Positions 1-6,725 of a stretch of 8,985 bases of DNA are shown here, piece after piece. The notes below the pieces were generated by a model that saw only the letters and a program-made list of their open reading frames with translations, had not been told where the DNA came from and made no database searches. The position numbers and the translations under genes were made by a program. Within the stretch, counting starts at the first letter, position 1; the number at the start of each line of letters is the position of its first letter. The DNA comes from Calditrichia bacterium (GTDB lineage Bacteria; Calditrichota; Calditrichia; JAJRVZ01): NCBI GenBank assembly GCA_030634505.1, contig DAOWAQ010000062.1, forward strand, positions 1 through 8,985. The letters run 5' to 3'.

Positions 1-627
1 CTCATTTTCATTTAAACCTTCAGTTCTCAAGAGAATATGCCTTAAAGTAACAGATCTTATCAGCATCATTTTATTCTGAATGTCTGCTTCAGTGATTTTA
101 ACTGAATCTTTAACCGCATTCTTTAAAAAATTTTGTATTAATAAGCTGTTTTTATAATCTTCAGTGATATAATCTAAAGGTATATTTTTATTCTTCATAT
201 ACTCTTCAAATTTATTTTTTCCACCGGCCTTTTTATACTGTATTTGCATTATACTATCTAATTCAGTTTCTGATACTTCAAAACCATTATCTATTGCAGA
301 TATGATGATCATTTTTTTTTCAGCAAGTAAATAGGCATTTTCATTAAAGATTTTTTTTAGTCTTGTTGAATCAACGTCCTTTAATTTTTCCACTTCACCT
401 GGAAAGTTTCTGAATAAGGCGTCAAATACATCTCCAGTGTTAATATTAAAACTTTTTGTATTAATAAGTGTTTTGTTCAAATCGGGGTCAAGATCAGGAA
501 ATTTAATTGATATTTCTTTTGCAAAATTATATTCATTTGAGTTTTTAGCTAATTTGATTCCTTCATCTTTACTCGAACAAGAAAGTAAAAAAAACATTAA
601 TAAAGCGATTATGAAAAGTTTATACAT
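1..627 (-). CDS. SurA/PrsA-type peptidyl-prolyl cis-trans isomerase lipoprotein (partial, C-terminus off the left edge)
   Basis: Reading leftward from ATG at 627-625, 209 codons stay open to the window edge. The N-terminus (MYKLFIIALLMFFLLSC) is a lipoprotein signal peptide with lipobox L-L-S-C17, so the protein should be lipid-anchored in the cell envelope. Residues about 25-188 are helical and charged, as in the SurA_N-like chaperone domain of periplasmic foldases. The last visible residues, 193-209 (VTLRHILLRTEGLNENE), match the opening of a PpiC/parvulin domain, where an R/A-x-HIL motif with conserved His (H197 here) begins the fold. The family catalyses proline isomerisation and helps outer-membrane or secreted proteins fold. 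GAGGA sits just upstream of the start, which supports ATG 627. The catalytic domain is almost wholly outside the window, so activity cannot be judged. It is divergent from the DUF4412 gene across a 178-bp gap. Confidence 0.85.
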   Translation of the reverse strand, partial: MYKLFIIALLMFFLLSCSSKDEGIKLAKNSNEYNFAKEISIKFPDLDPDLNKTLINTKSFNINTGDVFDALFRNFPGEVEKLKDVDSTRLKKIFNENAYLLAEKKMIIISAIDNGFEVSETELDSIMQIQYKKAGGKNKFEEYMKNKNIPLDYITEDYKNSLLIQNFLKNAVKDSVKITEADIQNKMMLIRSVTLRHILLRTEGLNENE

Positions 628-805
628 GTATTCCTCAATAATTTAAGTTAAATTTCAATCAAAGGATTTTTAATAATGATTTTTACGTTTCTTGAATTAA
701 ATTTAAAAACAATAGAAATTTAAAAATAAAATTGGTATTTTTAATTCATTATAAATTTATTAAACAATTTCTAAATTTAAAAATAATTTATTGAAGGAGC
801 ATACG
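628..805. other. Divergent AT-rich intergenic region
   Basis: This 178-bp gap separates the leftward foldase gene from the rightward DUF4412 gene and must hold promoters for both. It is extremely AT-rich and contains three copies of AAATTTAAAAA, at 699-709, 716-726 and 773-783. The last two extend to the identical 14-mer AAATTTAAAAATAA (716-729 and 773-786). I found no -35/-10 pair good enough to call with confidence. The A-tracts could act as UP elements or bend DNA, but the composition alone could produce them. Confidence 0.5.
794..799 (+). promoter_or_regulatory. Shine-Dalgarno site fixing the DUF4412 start
   Basis: AAGGAG, within GAAGGAG, lies 6 nt before ATG 806. It overlaps the in-frame TTG at 791, so that upstream codon cannot be the start served by this site. 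Confidence 0.8.
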
Positions 806-1567
806 ATGAAAAAAAGTATTTTAAGTTTTTTGATAATTACTTTTCTAATGACGATTCCAATTAGTGCTGATATTTACATGGTTAACAAGCAACACACTGA
901 AGGTATGGCAGTTATGGGAAGGCAGCAACCGGATCAGGATGTTATTCAAAAGATTTGGATTACAAAAAATAAAATAAAAAGTGAATCAGGGGAACAAACT
1001 ATTCTTATCTTATTAGATGAAAAGAAAATTATTACTCTAAACCATGAAGATAAAACTTATACGGAATTACCAATGGGTTTTGGAAATATGATGGATAAAG
1101 CCATGGAAAATCAAACAGGTGAAGATAAAGATGAAATGGACCAATTCATGCAGATGGCAAAAGGCATGATGAAATTCGAAATCAAGGTTACTCCTTCAGG
1201 TGAAACAAAAAAAATAAATAACTGGCAGTGCAAAAAATATAATCAAGAAGTAAAAATGGGCATGGGTCCAATAGTTTCAGAAGTATGGGCGACTGAAGAA
1301 TTAGAAATGGATTATGAAATATATGCAAAATTTAGCACAGCGATGATGTCCATGCAGCCTGGATTTAGTGATTCTTTTGATAGTGCAATGGCAGAATTAA
1401 AAAAAATAAAAGGTGTGCCTGTACTCACAAAGACAACAATGAATATGATGGGAATGCAAATGAAATCCTCTCAGGAACTATTGGAATTTAAACAGGGAAC
1501 AGCTCCAAAAGGTACATTTGATATTCCAAAAGGTTATAAAAAAGCAGATATGATGGGTGGTCATTAA
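806..1567 (+). CDS. Secreted methionine-rich DUF4412-type protein
   Basis: This is a 253-residue protein. The start is ATG 806, not the in-frame TTG 791, because AAGGAG sits 6 nt upstream and the signal peptide then begins MKKSILSF. The predicted signal peptide covers residues 1-21 and is cut after ISA, leaving a periplasmic or outer-envelope protein with no other membrane segment. The pattern resembles DUF4412: an early strand region, a 'DEKKIITLNHEDKTYTELP' stretch, then a central motif around W140-x-C142-KKY followed by 'SEVWAT'. The family's function is unknown. The mature part is unusually rich in Met: 26 of about 232 residues, with clusters such as MNMMGMQM and a C-terminal DMMGGH, plus a single Cys (C142). 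Metal or oxidant binding is possible but is inference. The gene ends 4 bp before the HD-PycTM gene, which suggests co-transcription and translational coupling. Confidence 0.8.
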   Translation: MKKSILSFLIITFLMTIPISADIYMVNKQHTEGMAVMGRQQPDQDVIQKIWITKNKIKSESGEQTILILLDEKKIITLNHEDKTYTELPMGFGNMMDKAMENQTGEDKDEMDQFMQMAKGMMKFEIKVTPSGETKKINNWQCKKYNQEVKMGMGPIVSEVWATEELEMDYEIYAKFSTAMMSMQPGFSDSFDSAMAELKKIKGVPVLTKTTMNMMGMQMKSSQELLEFKQGTAPKGTFDIPKGYKKADMMGGH

Positions 1568-1571
1568 AATC

Positions 1572-2762
1572 ATGAATGATATAATATCAAAATCAGAAGC
1601 TTTCATAAAAACACAATATGAGAAAAGTGATTCGAAGAAATACTCTTTTCATAGCTTTAAACATGTTGTCCGAACTGTTAATGCTGTTAGACTAATTGCT
1701 GAAAACACTAAAATCAATAAATCAGATCTTGAAATAGTTATAATTGCTGCCTGGTTTCATGATGTCGGAATTCTTGAATCAGTTGAAAATCATGAAGTAA
1801 AAAGCGCTGAAGCTGCAGAAAAATTTTTAAAAAAGCATAAATATCCGATTGAAAAAATAAATAAAGTAATAAATTGTATAAAGGCAACAAATCTTACTAC
1901 AGTACCAAAGAATTTGTTGGAACGAATTATTCGTGATGCCGATGTTATTCATTTGGGTAAAAAAAGTTTTTTAAAACGCAACAAGGAACTACGCCAGGAA
2001 ATTCAAAACGTAAACGGAAAAACGTTTACCGATAAAGAATGGATTGACTTTGATTTAAAGTTCCTCAACAATCATAAATATTTTACAGTTTTTGCCAAAG
2101 AAAATTTTGATAAACGCAAAAATGAACATATAGAACAAATACAATCTAAATTGGATTTAATTATGAAAAAAGAAAAATCCGTCACAGAGCATTCAGAAAA
2201 AGAAATTCAAAAATTAGCAAAGAATTATCTAAAATCAAAAACTCCAGATCGAGGGGTTGAAACTATGTTCAGGTTAACCTCAAAAAACCATTTTACTTTG
2301 AGTTCTATTGCTGATAGTAAAGCAGGTACTTTAATAAGTATTAGTGCTATCATTATTTCGATTATAATTTCAGTACTTATTCGTAAGCTTGATACAAATC
2401 CTGAATTGATATTGCCTACGGTTATTATGTTAATCACATTAATGGGGACTATTATTTTCTCGGTTTTGTCCACCAGGCCCACTGTTACTTCATTAGGTTT
2501 AACAAAGAAGGATATTAGCGAGAGAAAGGGAAATTTACTTTATTTTGGTAATTTCATTAATATGCCTGTAGAAGATTATGAGTGGGGAATGCAGGAATTA
2601 ATGGATGACAGGGAATATTTATATAATAATCTTATTAGGGACATTTATTATTTAGGGATTGTTTTAGGCAAGAAGTACAGATATTTAAAATATGCGTATA
2701 ACATCTTTATGTATGGATTAATTGCATCGGTTCTTGCTTATATCATTGCTTTTGCATTATAA
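1572..2762 (+). CDS. HD-domain phosphohydrolase fused to a Pycsar-effector-type transmembrane domain (PycTM/DUF5706)
   Basis: This is a 396-residue protein. I chose ATG 1572, 4 nt after the preceding stop. The in-frame GTG 1557 would overlap the upstream gene by 11 nt and adds only five residues. Residues about 1-200 form an HD metal-dependent phosphohydrolase: H31 in FHSFKH, the H63-D64 pair in WFHDVGI, H74, and D124 in RDADVIH are the likely metal ligands. A charged linker (about 180-223) leads to the conserved RGVETMFR segment (227-234) and then SSIADSKAGTLISISA. Helices follow at about 252-270 and 279-299, then STRP, and a last helix at about 375-396. This C-terminal half matches the PycTM family, whose members act as membrane-disrupting effectors in Pycsar anti-phage systems. 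HD-PycTM fusions are widespread in Bacteroidota, often with no adjacent cyclase. HD substrate and defence role are unproven. The 3' end overlaps the convergent cyclase-like gene by 20 bp. Confidence 0.88.
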   Translation: MNDIISKSEAFIKTQYEKSDSKKYSFHSFKHVVRTVNAVRLIAENTKINKSDLEIVIIAAWFHDVGILESVENHEVKSAEAAEKFLKKHKYPIEKINKVINCIKATNLTTVPKNLLERIIRDADVIHLGKKSFLKRNKELRQEIQNVNGKTFTDKEWIDFDLKFLNNHKYFTVFAKENFDKRKNEHIEQIQSKLDLIMKKEKSVTEHSEKEIQKLAKNYLKSKTPDRGVETMFRLTSKNHFTLSSIADSKAGTLISISAIIISIIISVLIRKLDTNPELILPTVIMLITLMGTIIFSVLSTRPTVTSLGLTKKDISERKGNLLYFGNFINMPVEDYEWGMQELMDDREYLYNNLIRDIYYLGIVLGKKYRYLKYAYNIFMYGLIASVLAYIIAFAL

Positions 2763-3855
2763 TTGGTTGTTTGCTTTCGCAATATGCTTTTAAATTTGTC
2801 ATTGATTTAGCAATACTTTCTTCAAATTTTGATCTAAATAACATACCGATTAGAATACCAATGATAGGTATCTTTTTATAATGCATTTCGATCTGCAGAT
2901 TCGTGCCATCTTGTTCATCTTTGAGATTAAAAAATGTTGTTGCCTGAGGAAACATTAAATTGTTTTTGATTTTTTCAGCGAATTCAAGTGAATTTTCTTT
3001 TTTTTGCGAGTAGACAGTTTCGATTTCAAAGGATCCCCGTTCAAATTCGCATTTGTGGCTTGTACCAATTTTCGGTATTTCGTTTAATTTATATTCTATA
3101 TTTAACAAGCCATTTGTCCATTTCGGTCTTTTGCTTAAATCAATGATTGTACTATATATACTTTCTTTGGGCGCTTCAATATAAATATTCTTTGTTATAG
3201 GATTTTGAAATTTAGAAAAGGATTCTATCTTTTCTTGCAAATTTACCAATTTTTTTAATGGGGATAGATTTACATATTTATAGCTGACATCACCAATATG
3301 TTCATAATTTATGATTCCTGATTGCGTCTCAGCCCAATCGAAATGAATTTCATGATTTTTGTCTTCCAGTGATTGAAGAAAATTCTCAGTAATTAAACTA
3401 TATTCATCGCTTTCAATATTGTTTTTTAATAGCCTGTGAGCAATAATAACATCTTTTCCCATAAGTTTTTTGTGCTCTTTAATTTTTGATTCAGTAATTT
3501 CACCGGAATGTGTCAGAAATTTCAATGTTAAGTTTATTGCCGTGCTGCACGCTCCACAATGACATACACGATCTCTTTCAATAATTTGTAGTTGTTCTTG
3601 AAATTTTATAAACATGCTTTTGATCTGCTCAGACAATTCAGAAAGGGTCGGGAGAGTACCGGTTCTGTAAAAAAGAACTGCATCACCTTCAATTTCAGAA
3701 ACGGAAAGATTTATATTATTTGCATCTAAAATTATTTCTAAAAGTTCTTGTATAATGTGCTGACTGTGCGAAATATCCGTGTCATTTACAAATTTTGTAA
3801 ATCCACTTATATCAGGTATAAATATCACAGCATTTTGAGGTACATTTTCGGTCAT
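2743..3855 (-). CDS. Class III cyclase-like DUF2652 domain fused to an SRPBCC domain
   Basis: This is a 370-residue leftward gene with ATG at 3855-3853, preceded by a weak AGAAAG. Residues about 8-165 look like a class III nucleotidyl-cyclase catalytic domain. IPD15ISGFT and the EIEGD58 motif hold the two Asp residues that bind metal in true cyclases, and LKFLTHSGEI (111-120) matches the usual RxGxHxGEV strand. In the G133-KDVIIAHR141 segment, which corresponds to GDTVNxAxR, the Arg is kept but the transition-state Asn is Ile137. E54 lies where guanylate cyclases carry Glu. C98, C100 and C103 form a CHCGAC cluster that I recall as conserved in DUF2652. Residues about 220-365 resemble SRPBCC (START/polyketide-cyclase-like) ligand-binding domains, including the 'YIEAPKESIYSTIIDLSKRPKW' type of opening seen in that fold. 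No signal peptide is visible, so it is probably cytoplasmic. Cyclase activity is uncertain. Confidence 0.82.
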   Translation of the reverse strand: MTENVPQNAVIFIPDISGFTKFVNDTDISHSQHIIQELLEIILDANNINLSVSEIEGDAVLFYRTGTLPTLSELSEQIKSMFIKFQEQLQIIERDRVCHCGACSTAINLTLKFLTHSGEITESKIKEHKKLMGKDVIIAHRLLKNNIESDEYSLITENFLQSLEDKNHEIHFDWAETQSGIINYEHIGDVSYKYVNLSPLKKLVNLQEKIESFSKFQNPITKNIYIEAPKESIYSTIIDLSKRPKWTNGLLNIEYKLNEIPKIGTSHKCEFERGSFEIETVYSQKKENSLEFAEKIKNNLMFPQATTFFNLKDEQDGTNLQIEMHYKKIPIIGILIGMLFRSKFEESIAKSMTNLKAYCESKQPIIMQKQ

Positions 3856-3987
3856 TTATAATACTTTCTTATTTTCAAATTGATTCATGCAGATATAAAC
3901 GCAAAATTTATATATTATATTGCTTAATTGAATTTAATAGATTTTATTACTCAAGGGAATTTTTATAATTGAATCTTTCTTAAAATT

Positions 3988-4016
3988 TTGTAAAATTGCT
4001 TTTTCGTTATTATAAC
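3988..4016 (+). promoter_or_regulatory. Candidate sigma70-like promoter for sixA-ppk1
   Basis: TTGTAA (3988-3993) and TATAAC (4011-4016) are separated by 17 bp and match the -35 and -10 consensus at 4/6 and 5/6 positions. Transcription would start near 4023, giving a leader of about 55 nt before sixA. In such AT-rich DNA chance matches are common, and a Bacteroidota-type sigma factor would use different boxes, so this is tentative. Confidence 0.3.
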
Positions 4017-4023
4017 CGAAAAA
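4000..4023. repeat. Inverted repeat spanning the candidate -10 box upstream of sixA
   Basis: TTTTTCG (4000-4006) is the exact reverse complement of CGAAAAA (4017-4023). The intervening bases extend the symmetry (TTAT/ATAAC) with one unpaired base. It overlaps the candidate -10 box and sits between the divergent DUF2652 and sixA genes. It could be an operator or a small hairpin. It has only two G/C pairs per arm and no matching second copy nearby. Confidence 0.35.
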
Positions 4024-4077
4024 ACTTTAAATCTAAATAAATAATTAGAATATTATTTATCTGATTAGGGTAAAGTA

Positions 4078-4572
4078 ATGAAAACACTTTATTTACTTAG
4101 ACATGCCAAATCCAGCTGGGATAATCCGGAATTAGATGATTTTGAAAGACCATTAAATAAACGCGGACATCATGATGCACCCTTGATAGGAAATTTATTA
4201 GAAAAACTAAATATATCACCGGATTTGATTATTTCAAGTCCCGCAATCAGGGCTTCGATGACGGCAAGAATTATTGCAGATGCTATAAAATATCCATTAG
4301 ATAGAATTAGATATGATGAAAATATATATGAAGCCGGTGAAATGGATTTATTGGAAGTCATTTATGCAGTTGATGATACCGTTGACAAACTAATGCTGGT
4401 TGGACACAATCCATCATTTACATATTTGTCGCATTATTTAGCAAAGCATCATGCACAAAATATTCCAACATGTGGTTTGTTTGCAGTTGAACTGAATATA
4501 ACTTCGTGGACAAAAGTAAAGAAAAATTGCGGCAAACTTTCTCTCTACGAATATCCCAAAAAATATAAATAG
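4078..4572 (+). CDS. sixA: SixA-family phosphohistidine phosphatase
   Basis: This is a 164-residue cytoplasmic protein of the histidine phosphatase (phosphoglycerate-mutase-like) superfamily. The N-terminal signature LLR8H9AKSSW contains the nucleophilic His of the RHG/RHA motif. R58 in SSPAIR and H110 in LMLVGHNP complete the phosphate pocket, and FERPLNKRG (22-30) is typical of SixA. SixA removes phosphate from phosphohistidine: the E. coli enzyme acts on the ArcB HPt domain and on nitrogen-PTS components. The start ATG 4078 has TTAGGG a few bases upstream. The length agrees with the family. It lies 20 bp before ppk1 on the same strand, so the two are almost certainly co-transcribed. The partner protein here is unknown. 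PPK1 itself passes through a phosphohistidine, which makes it an obvious but untested candidate. Confidence 0.9.
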   Translation: MKTLYLLRHAKSSWDNPELDDFERPLNKRGHHDAPLIGNLLEKLNISPDLIISSPAIRASMTARIIADAIKYPLDRIRYDENIYEAGEMDLLEVIYAVDDTVDKLMLVGHNPSFTYLSHYLAKHHAQNIPTCGLFAVELNITSWTKVKKNCGKLSLYEYPKKYK

Positions 4573-4592
4573 ATATTAGGAAGAAATAATTC

Positions 4593-6659
4593 ATGCAAAA
4601 ACAAATATTTTATAATAGAGAATTGAGCTGGTTGTCATTTAATCATAGAGTGTTGCAGGAAGCCGGTGATAGGGAAGTACCTGTATATGAACGAATTAAA
4701 TTTATGGCGATTTTTTCCTCAAATCTGGATGAATTCTACAGGGTTCGGGTAGCTTCTTTAAGATATTTACTCGAATTAAAACGAAAAAATCTTGGAAAAT
4801 TGGATTTTGATCCGGTTGATTTATTAAAAGAAATTCACCAAAAAGTAGATAAACAACAGGAAGAATTGGGAAATATTTTTCGCAATCAAATATTAAAGGA
4901 ACTTGAAAGCGAAAAAATATATTTGTTGAATGAAACTAAACTAAATAACGAACAAATTAGGTTTGCTGAAAAATATTTTCAAAGCGAAGTAATGCCTTAC
5001 ATTCAAGCAGGAATGCTTGCCAGTTCAAGAATAAATTATTTTCTAAAAAACAAATCTATTTATTTTGTTGTCAGACTGATATCAAAAATGGTAACACAAT
5101 TTAGTCACGATAAAAAATCATATAAATTTAAACATGCAATTTTTGAAATTCCCACTCAATTTTTACCGAGATTTATAGATTTACCTGAAAAAAACAACAA
5201 AAAATTTGTAATGTTTATCGACGATATCATTCGCTTAAATTTGCCAATGATATTTCCCGGTTATAATGTTGAATCAGCATTTTCAATAAAACTTACGCGT
5301 GATGCGGAAATGTATATTGATGATGAATTTAGTGGAAGTTTGTTGTCAAAGATAAAAGAGGGAATATTAAAACGAAAAACTGGAGTACCGTCTCGTTTCC
5401 TTTATGACAACGCTATGCCAAAAGATTTCTTAAAGTTCTTGAAATCTACATTTTGTTTACAGAATGAAGATTTGGTACCAGGAGGAAGGTATCATAATTT
5501 TAATGATTTTTTTTCATTCCCATTACTGGGTTCAAATAGTCTCGTTTACAAAAATAAACCGCCAATTAAATCAAAATCACTTGAAAATAATAAAAACCGT
5601 TTTGATTTAATTGAAAAACAAGATGTTTTACTATACTATCCCTATCATTCCTATGAGTACATAATTCAACTCGTTAAAGATGCGGCGTCAGATTTGTCAG
5701 TTTCAGCTATCTGGATTACCCTTTATAGAGTTGCATCAGATTCGAAAATCGTACATTCATTAATAAAAGCTGTACAAAATGGAAAATCAGTTTTTGTATT
5801 TGTGGAAATTAAAGCACGGTTCGACGAAGAATCAAATATTCAATGGGCTGCGGAACTTGAAAAAGCAGGAATTAATGTGAAATATAGTTTTCCTGGATTG
5901 AAGGTACATTCAAAAATATGTTTGATTGAACGGAAAAATAAAAATATTGCCTACCTTTCAACAGGAAATTTTAATGAAAAAACAGCTAAAATTTATACTG
6001 ATTTTGGTTTTTTTACATCAGATAAAAATATCACAAGTGAAGTCAAAAGGGTATTTGAATATTTGGAAGGTCACAAAATTTCAAAGAGATTTAAATACCT
6101 GTTGGTTTCACCGTTTAATATGCGTAGTACTTATGAGTCATTGATAGATAATGAAATAAAAAACGCAAAAATCGGAAAAGAAGCAAACATTACTTTAAAA
6201 TTAAACAGCCTGCAGGATACAAAAATGATTAAGAAATTATATGCAGCAAGCCAGGCAGGAGTAAAAGTCAGAATTATTGTTCGGGGAATATGCTGTTTAA
6301 TACCAGGTGTGAAAAAATTAAGTAAAAACATTGATGTGACTAGTATTGTCGATAGGTTTTTGGAACATGCCAGAGTTTATATTTTCCATAATGATGGCAA
6401 TAAAAAATATTTTGTTGCATCTGCTGATTGGATGAAAAGAAACCTGTCGCGTCGCATAGAAGTTGGATTTCCCATTAAGGATAAGAAGCTAATTGATGTA
6501 ATTGATAATATTATTCAATTGCAATTAAATGATAATAGAAAAGCAAGAATAATAGATGAAAAACAATATAATAAATATAGAACAATCAAAGGTTCAGAAA
6601 TCAATCAATCACAGGTAATGACTTACAACTATTTAAAAAATATAGAAACTAAATTTTAA
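4593..6659 (+). CDS. ppk1: Polyphosphate kinase 1
   Basis: This 688-residue protein has the same length as E. coli PPK1. It reversibly transfers the ATP gamma-phosphate into long-chain inorganic polyphosphate. The N-terminal domain opens with FYNRELSWLSFNHRVLQEA and contains SSN44LDEF, which corresponds to the ATP-contacting Asn. The head domain spans roughly 110-310. The two C-terminal catalytic domains carry YPYHSYEY, R379 and R409 (metal/phosphate-binding Arg), H439 in GLKVHSK (the autophosphorylated His), STGNFNEKTAK, H592 in LEHARVYIF, and SADWMKRNL. Every residue I know to be needed is present, so the enzyme should be active. AGGAAG lies 9 nt before ATG 4593. Only 20 bp separate it from sixA. 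No terminator is visible after it, so the downstream PAP2 gene, 66 bp away, may be read from the same transcript. Confidence 0.97.
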   Translation: MQKQIFYNRELSWLSFNHRVLQEAGDREVPVYERIKFMAIFSSNLDEFYRVRVASLRYLLELKRKNLGKLDFDPVDLLKEIHQKVDKQQEELGNIFRNQILKELESEKIYLLNETKLNNEQIRFAEKYFQSEVMPYIQAGMLASSRINYFLKNKSIYFVVRLISKMVTQFSHDKKSYKFKHAIFEIPTQFLPRFIDLPEKNNKKFVMFIDDIIRLNLPMIFPGYNVESAFSIKLTRDAEMYIDDEFSGSLLSKIKEGILKRKTGVPSRFLYDNAMPKDFLKFLKSTFCLQNEDLVPGGRYHNFNDFFSFPLLGSNSLVYKNKPPIKSKSLENNKNRFDLIEKQDVLLYYPYHSYEYIIQLVKDAASDLSVSAIWITLYRVASDSKIVHSLIKAVQNGKSVFVFVEIKARFDEESNIQWAAELEKAGINVKYSFPGLKVHSKICLIERKNKNIAYLSTGNFNEKTAKIYTDFGFFTSDKNITSEVKRVFEYLEGHKISKRFKYLLVSPFNMRSTYESLIDNEIKNAKIGKEANITLKLNSLQDTKMIKKLYAASQAGVKVRIIVRGICCLIPGVKKLSKNIDVTSIVDRFLEHARVYIFHNDGNKKYFVASADWMKRNLSRRIEVGFPIKDKKLIDVIDNIIQLQLNDNRKARIIDEKQYNKYRTIKGSEINQSQVMTYNYLKNIETKF

Positions 6660-6713
6660 TTATTAAAGTACGATATAAATATAAGAGTTAAAACATATAT
6701 TGAATTCTATAAT

Positions 6714-6718
6714 TGAGG
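6714..6718 (+). promoter_or_regulatory. Shine-Dalgarno site supporting an ATT start for the PAP2 gene
   Basis: TGAGG, part of TTGAGGT, ends 7 nt before the ATT at 6726-6728. No ATG, GTG or TTG in the right frame lies within normal spacing of it. The TGA at 6714-6716 is also the in-frame stop that bounds the reading frame upstream. Confidence 0.45.
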
Positions 6719-6725
6719 TATTGCA

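Noticed and set aside
437..646. Rightward open frame of 69 codons
   Set aside because: It lies antisense to the foldase lipoprotein gene, which has a clear lipobox and a PpiC motif. This frame shows no ribosome site or domain.
791..805. Upstream TTG start for the DUF4412 gene
   Set aside because: The TTG overlaps the Shine-Dalgarno that serves ATG 806, and it would put KEHT in front of a normal signal peptide.
1557..1571. Upstream GTG start for the HD-PycTM gene
   Set aside because: It would overlap the previous gene and adds five residues outside the domain. ATG 1572 directly after the stop is simpler. GGTGG at 1556-1560 could serve only as a weak site for ATG 1572.
2225..2482. Leftward hydrophobic open frame inside the HD-PycTM gene
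   Set aside because: It is a shadow of the transmembrane-coding stretch on the other strand, with no independent support.
1572..2762. Calling the HD-PycTM gene a proven Pycsar anti-phage effector
   Set aside because: HD-PycTM proteins are common housekeeping-like genes in Bacteroidota, and no canonical PycC lies beside it in an operon. It is kept as a hypothesis only.
5926..6144. Second rightward frame, and a leftward frame at 6131-6331, inside ppk1
   Set aside because: Both overlap the catalytic core of an intact ppk1 and have no recognisable features.
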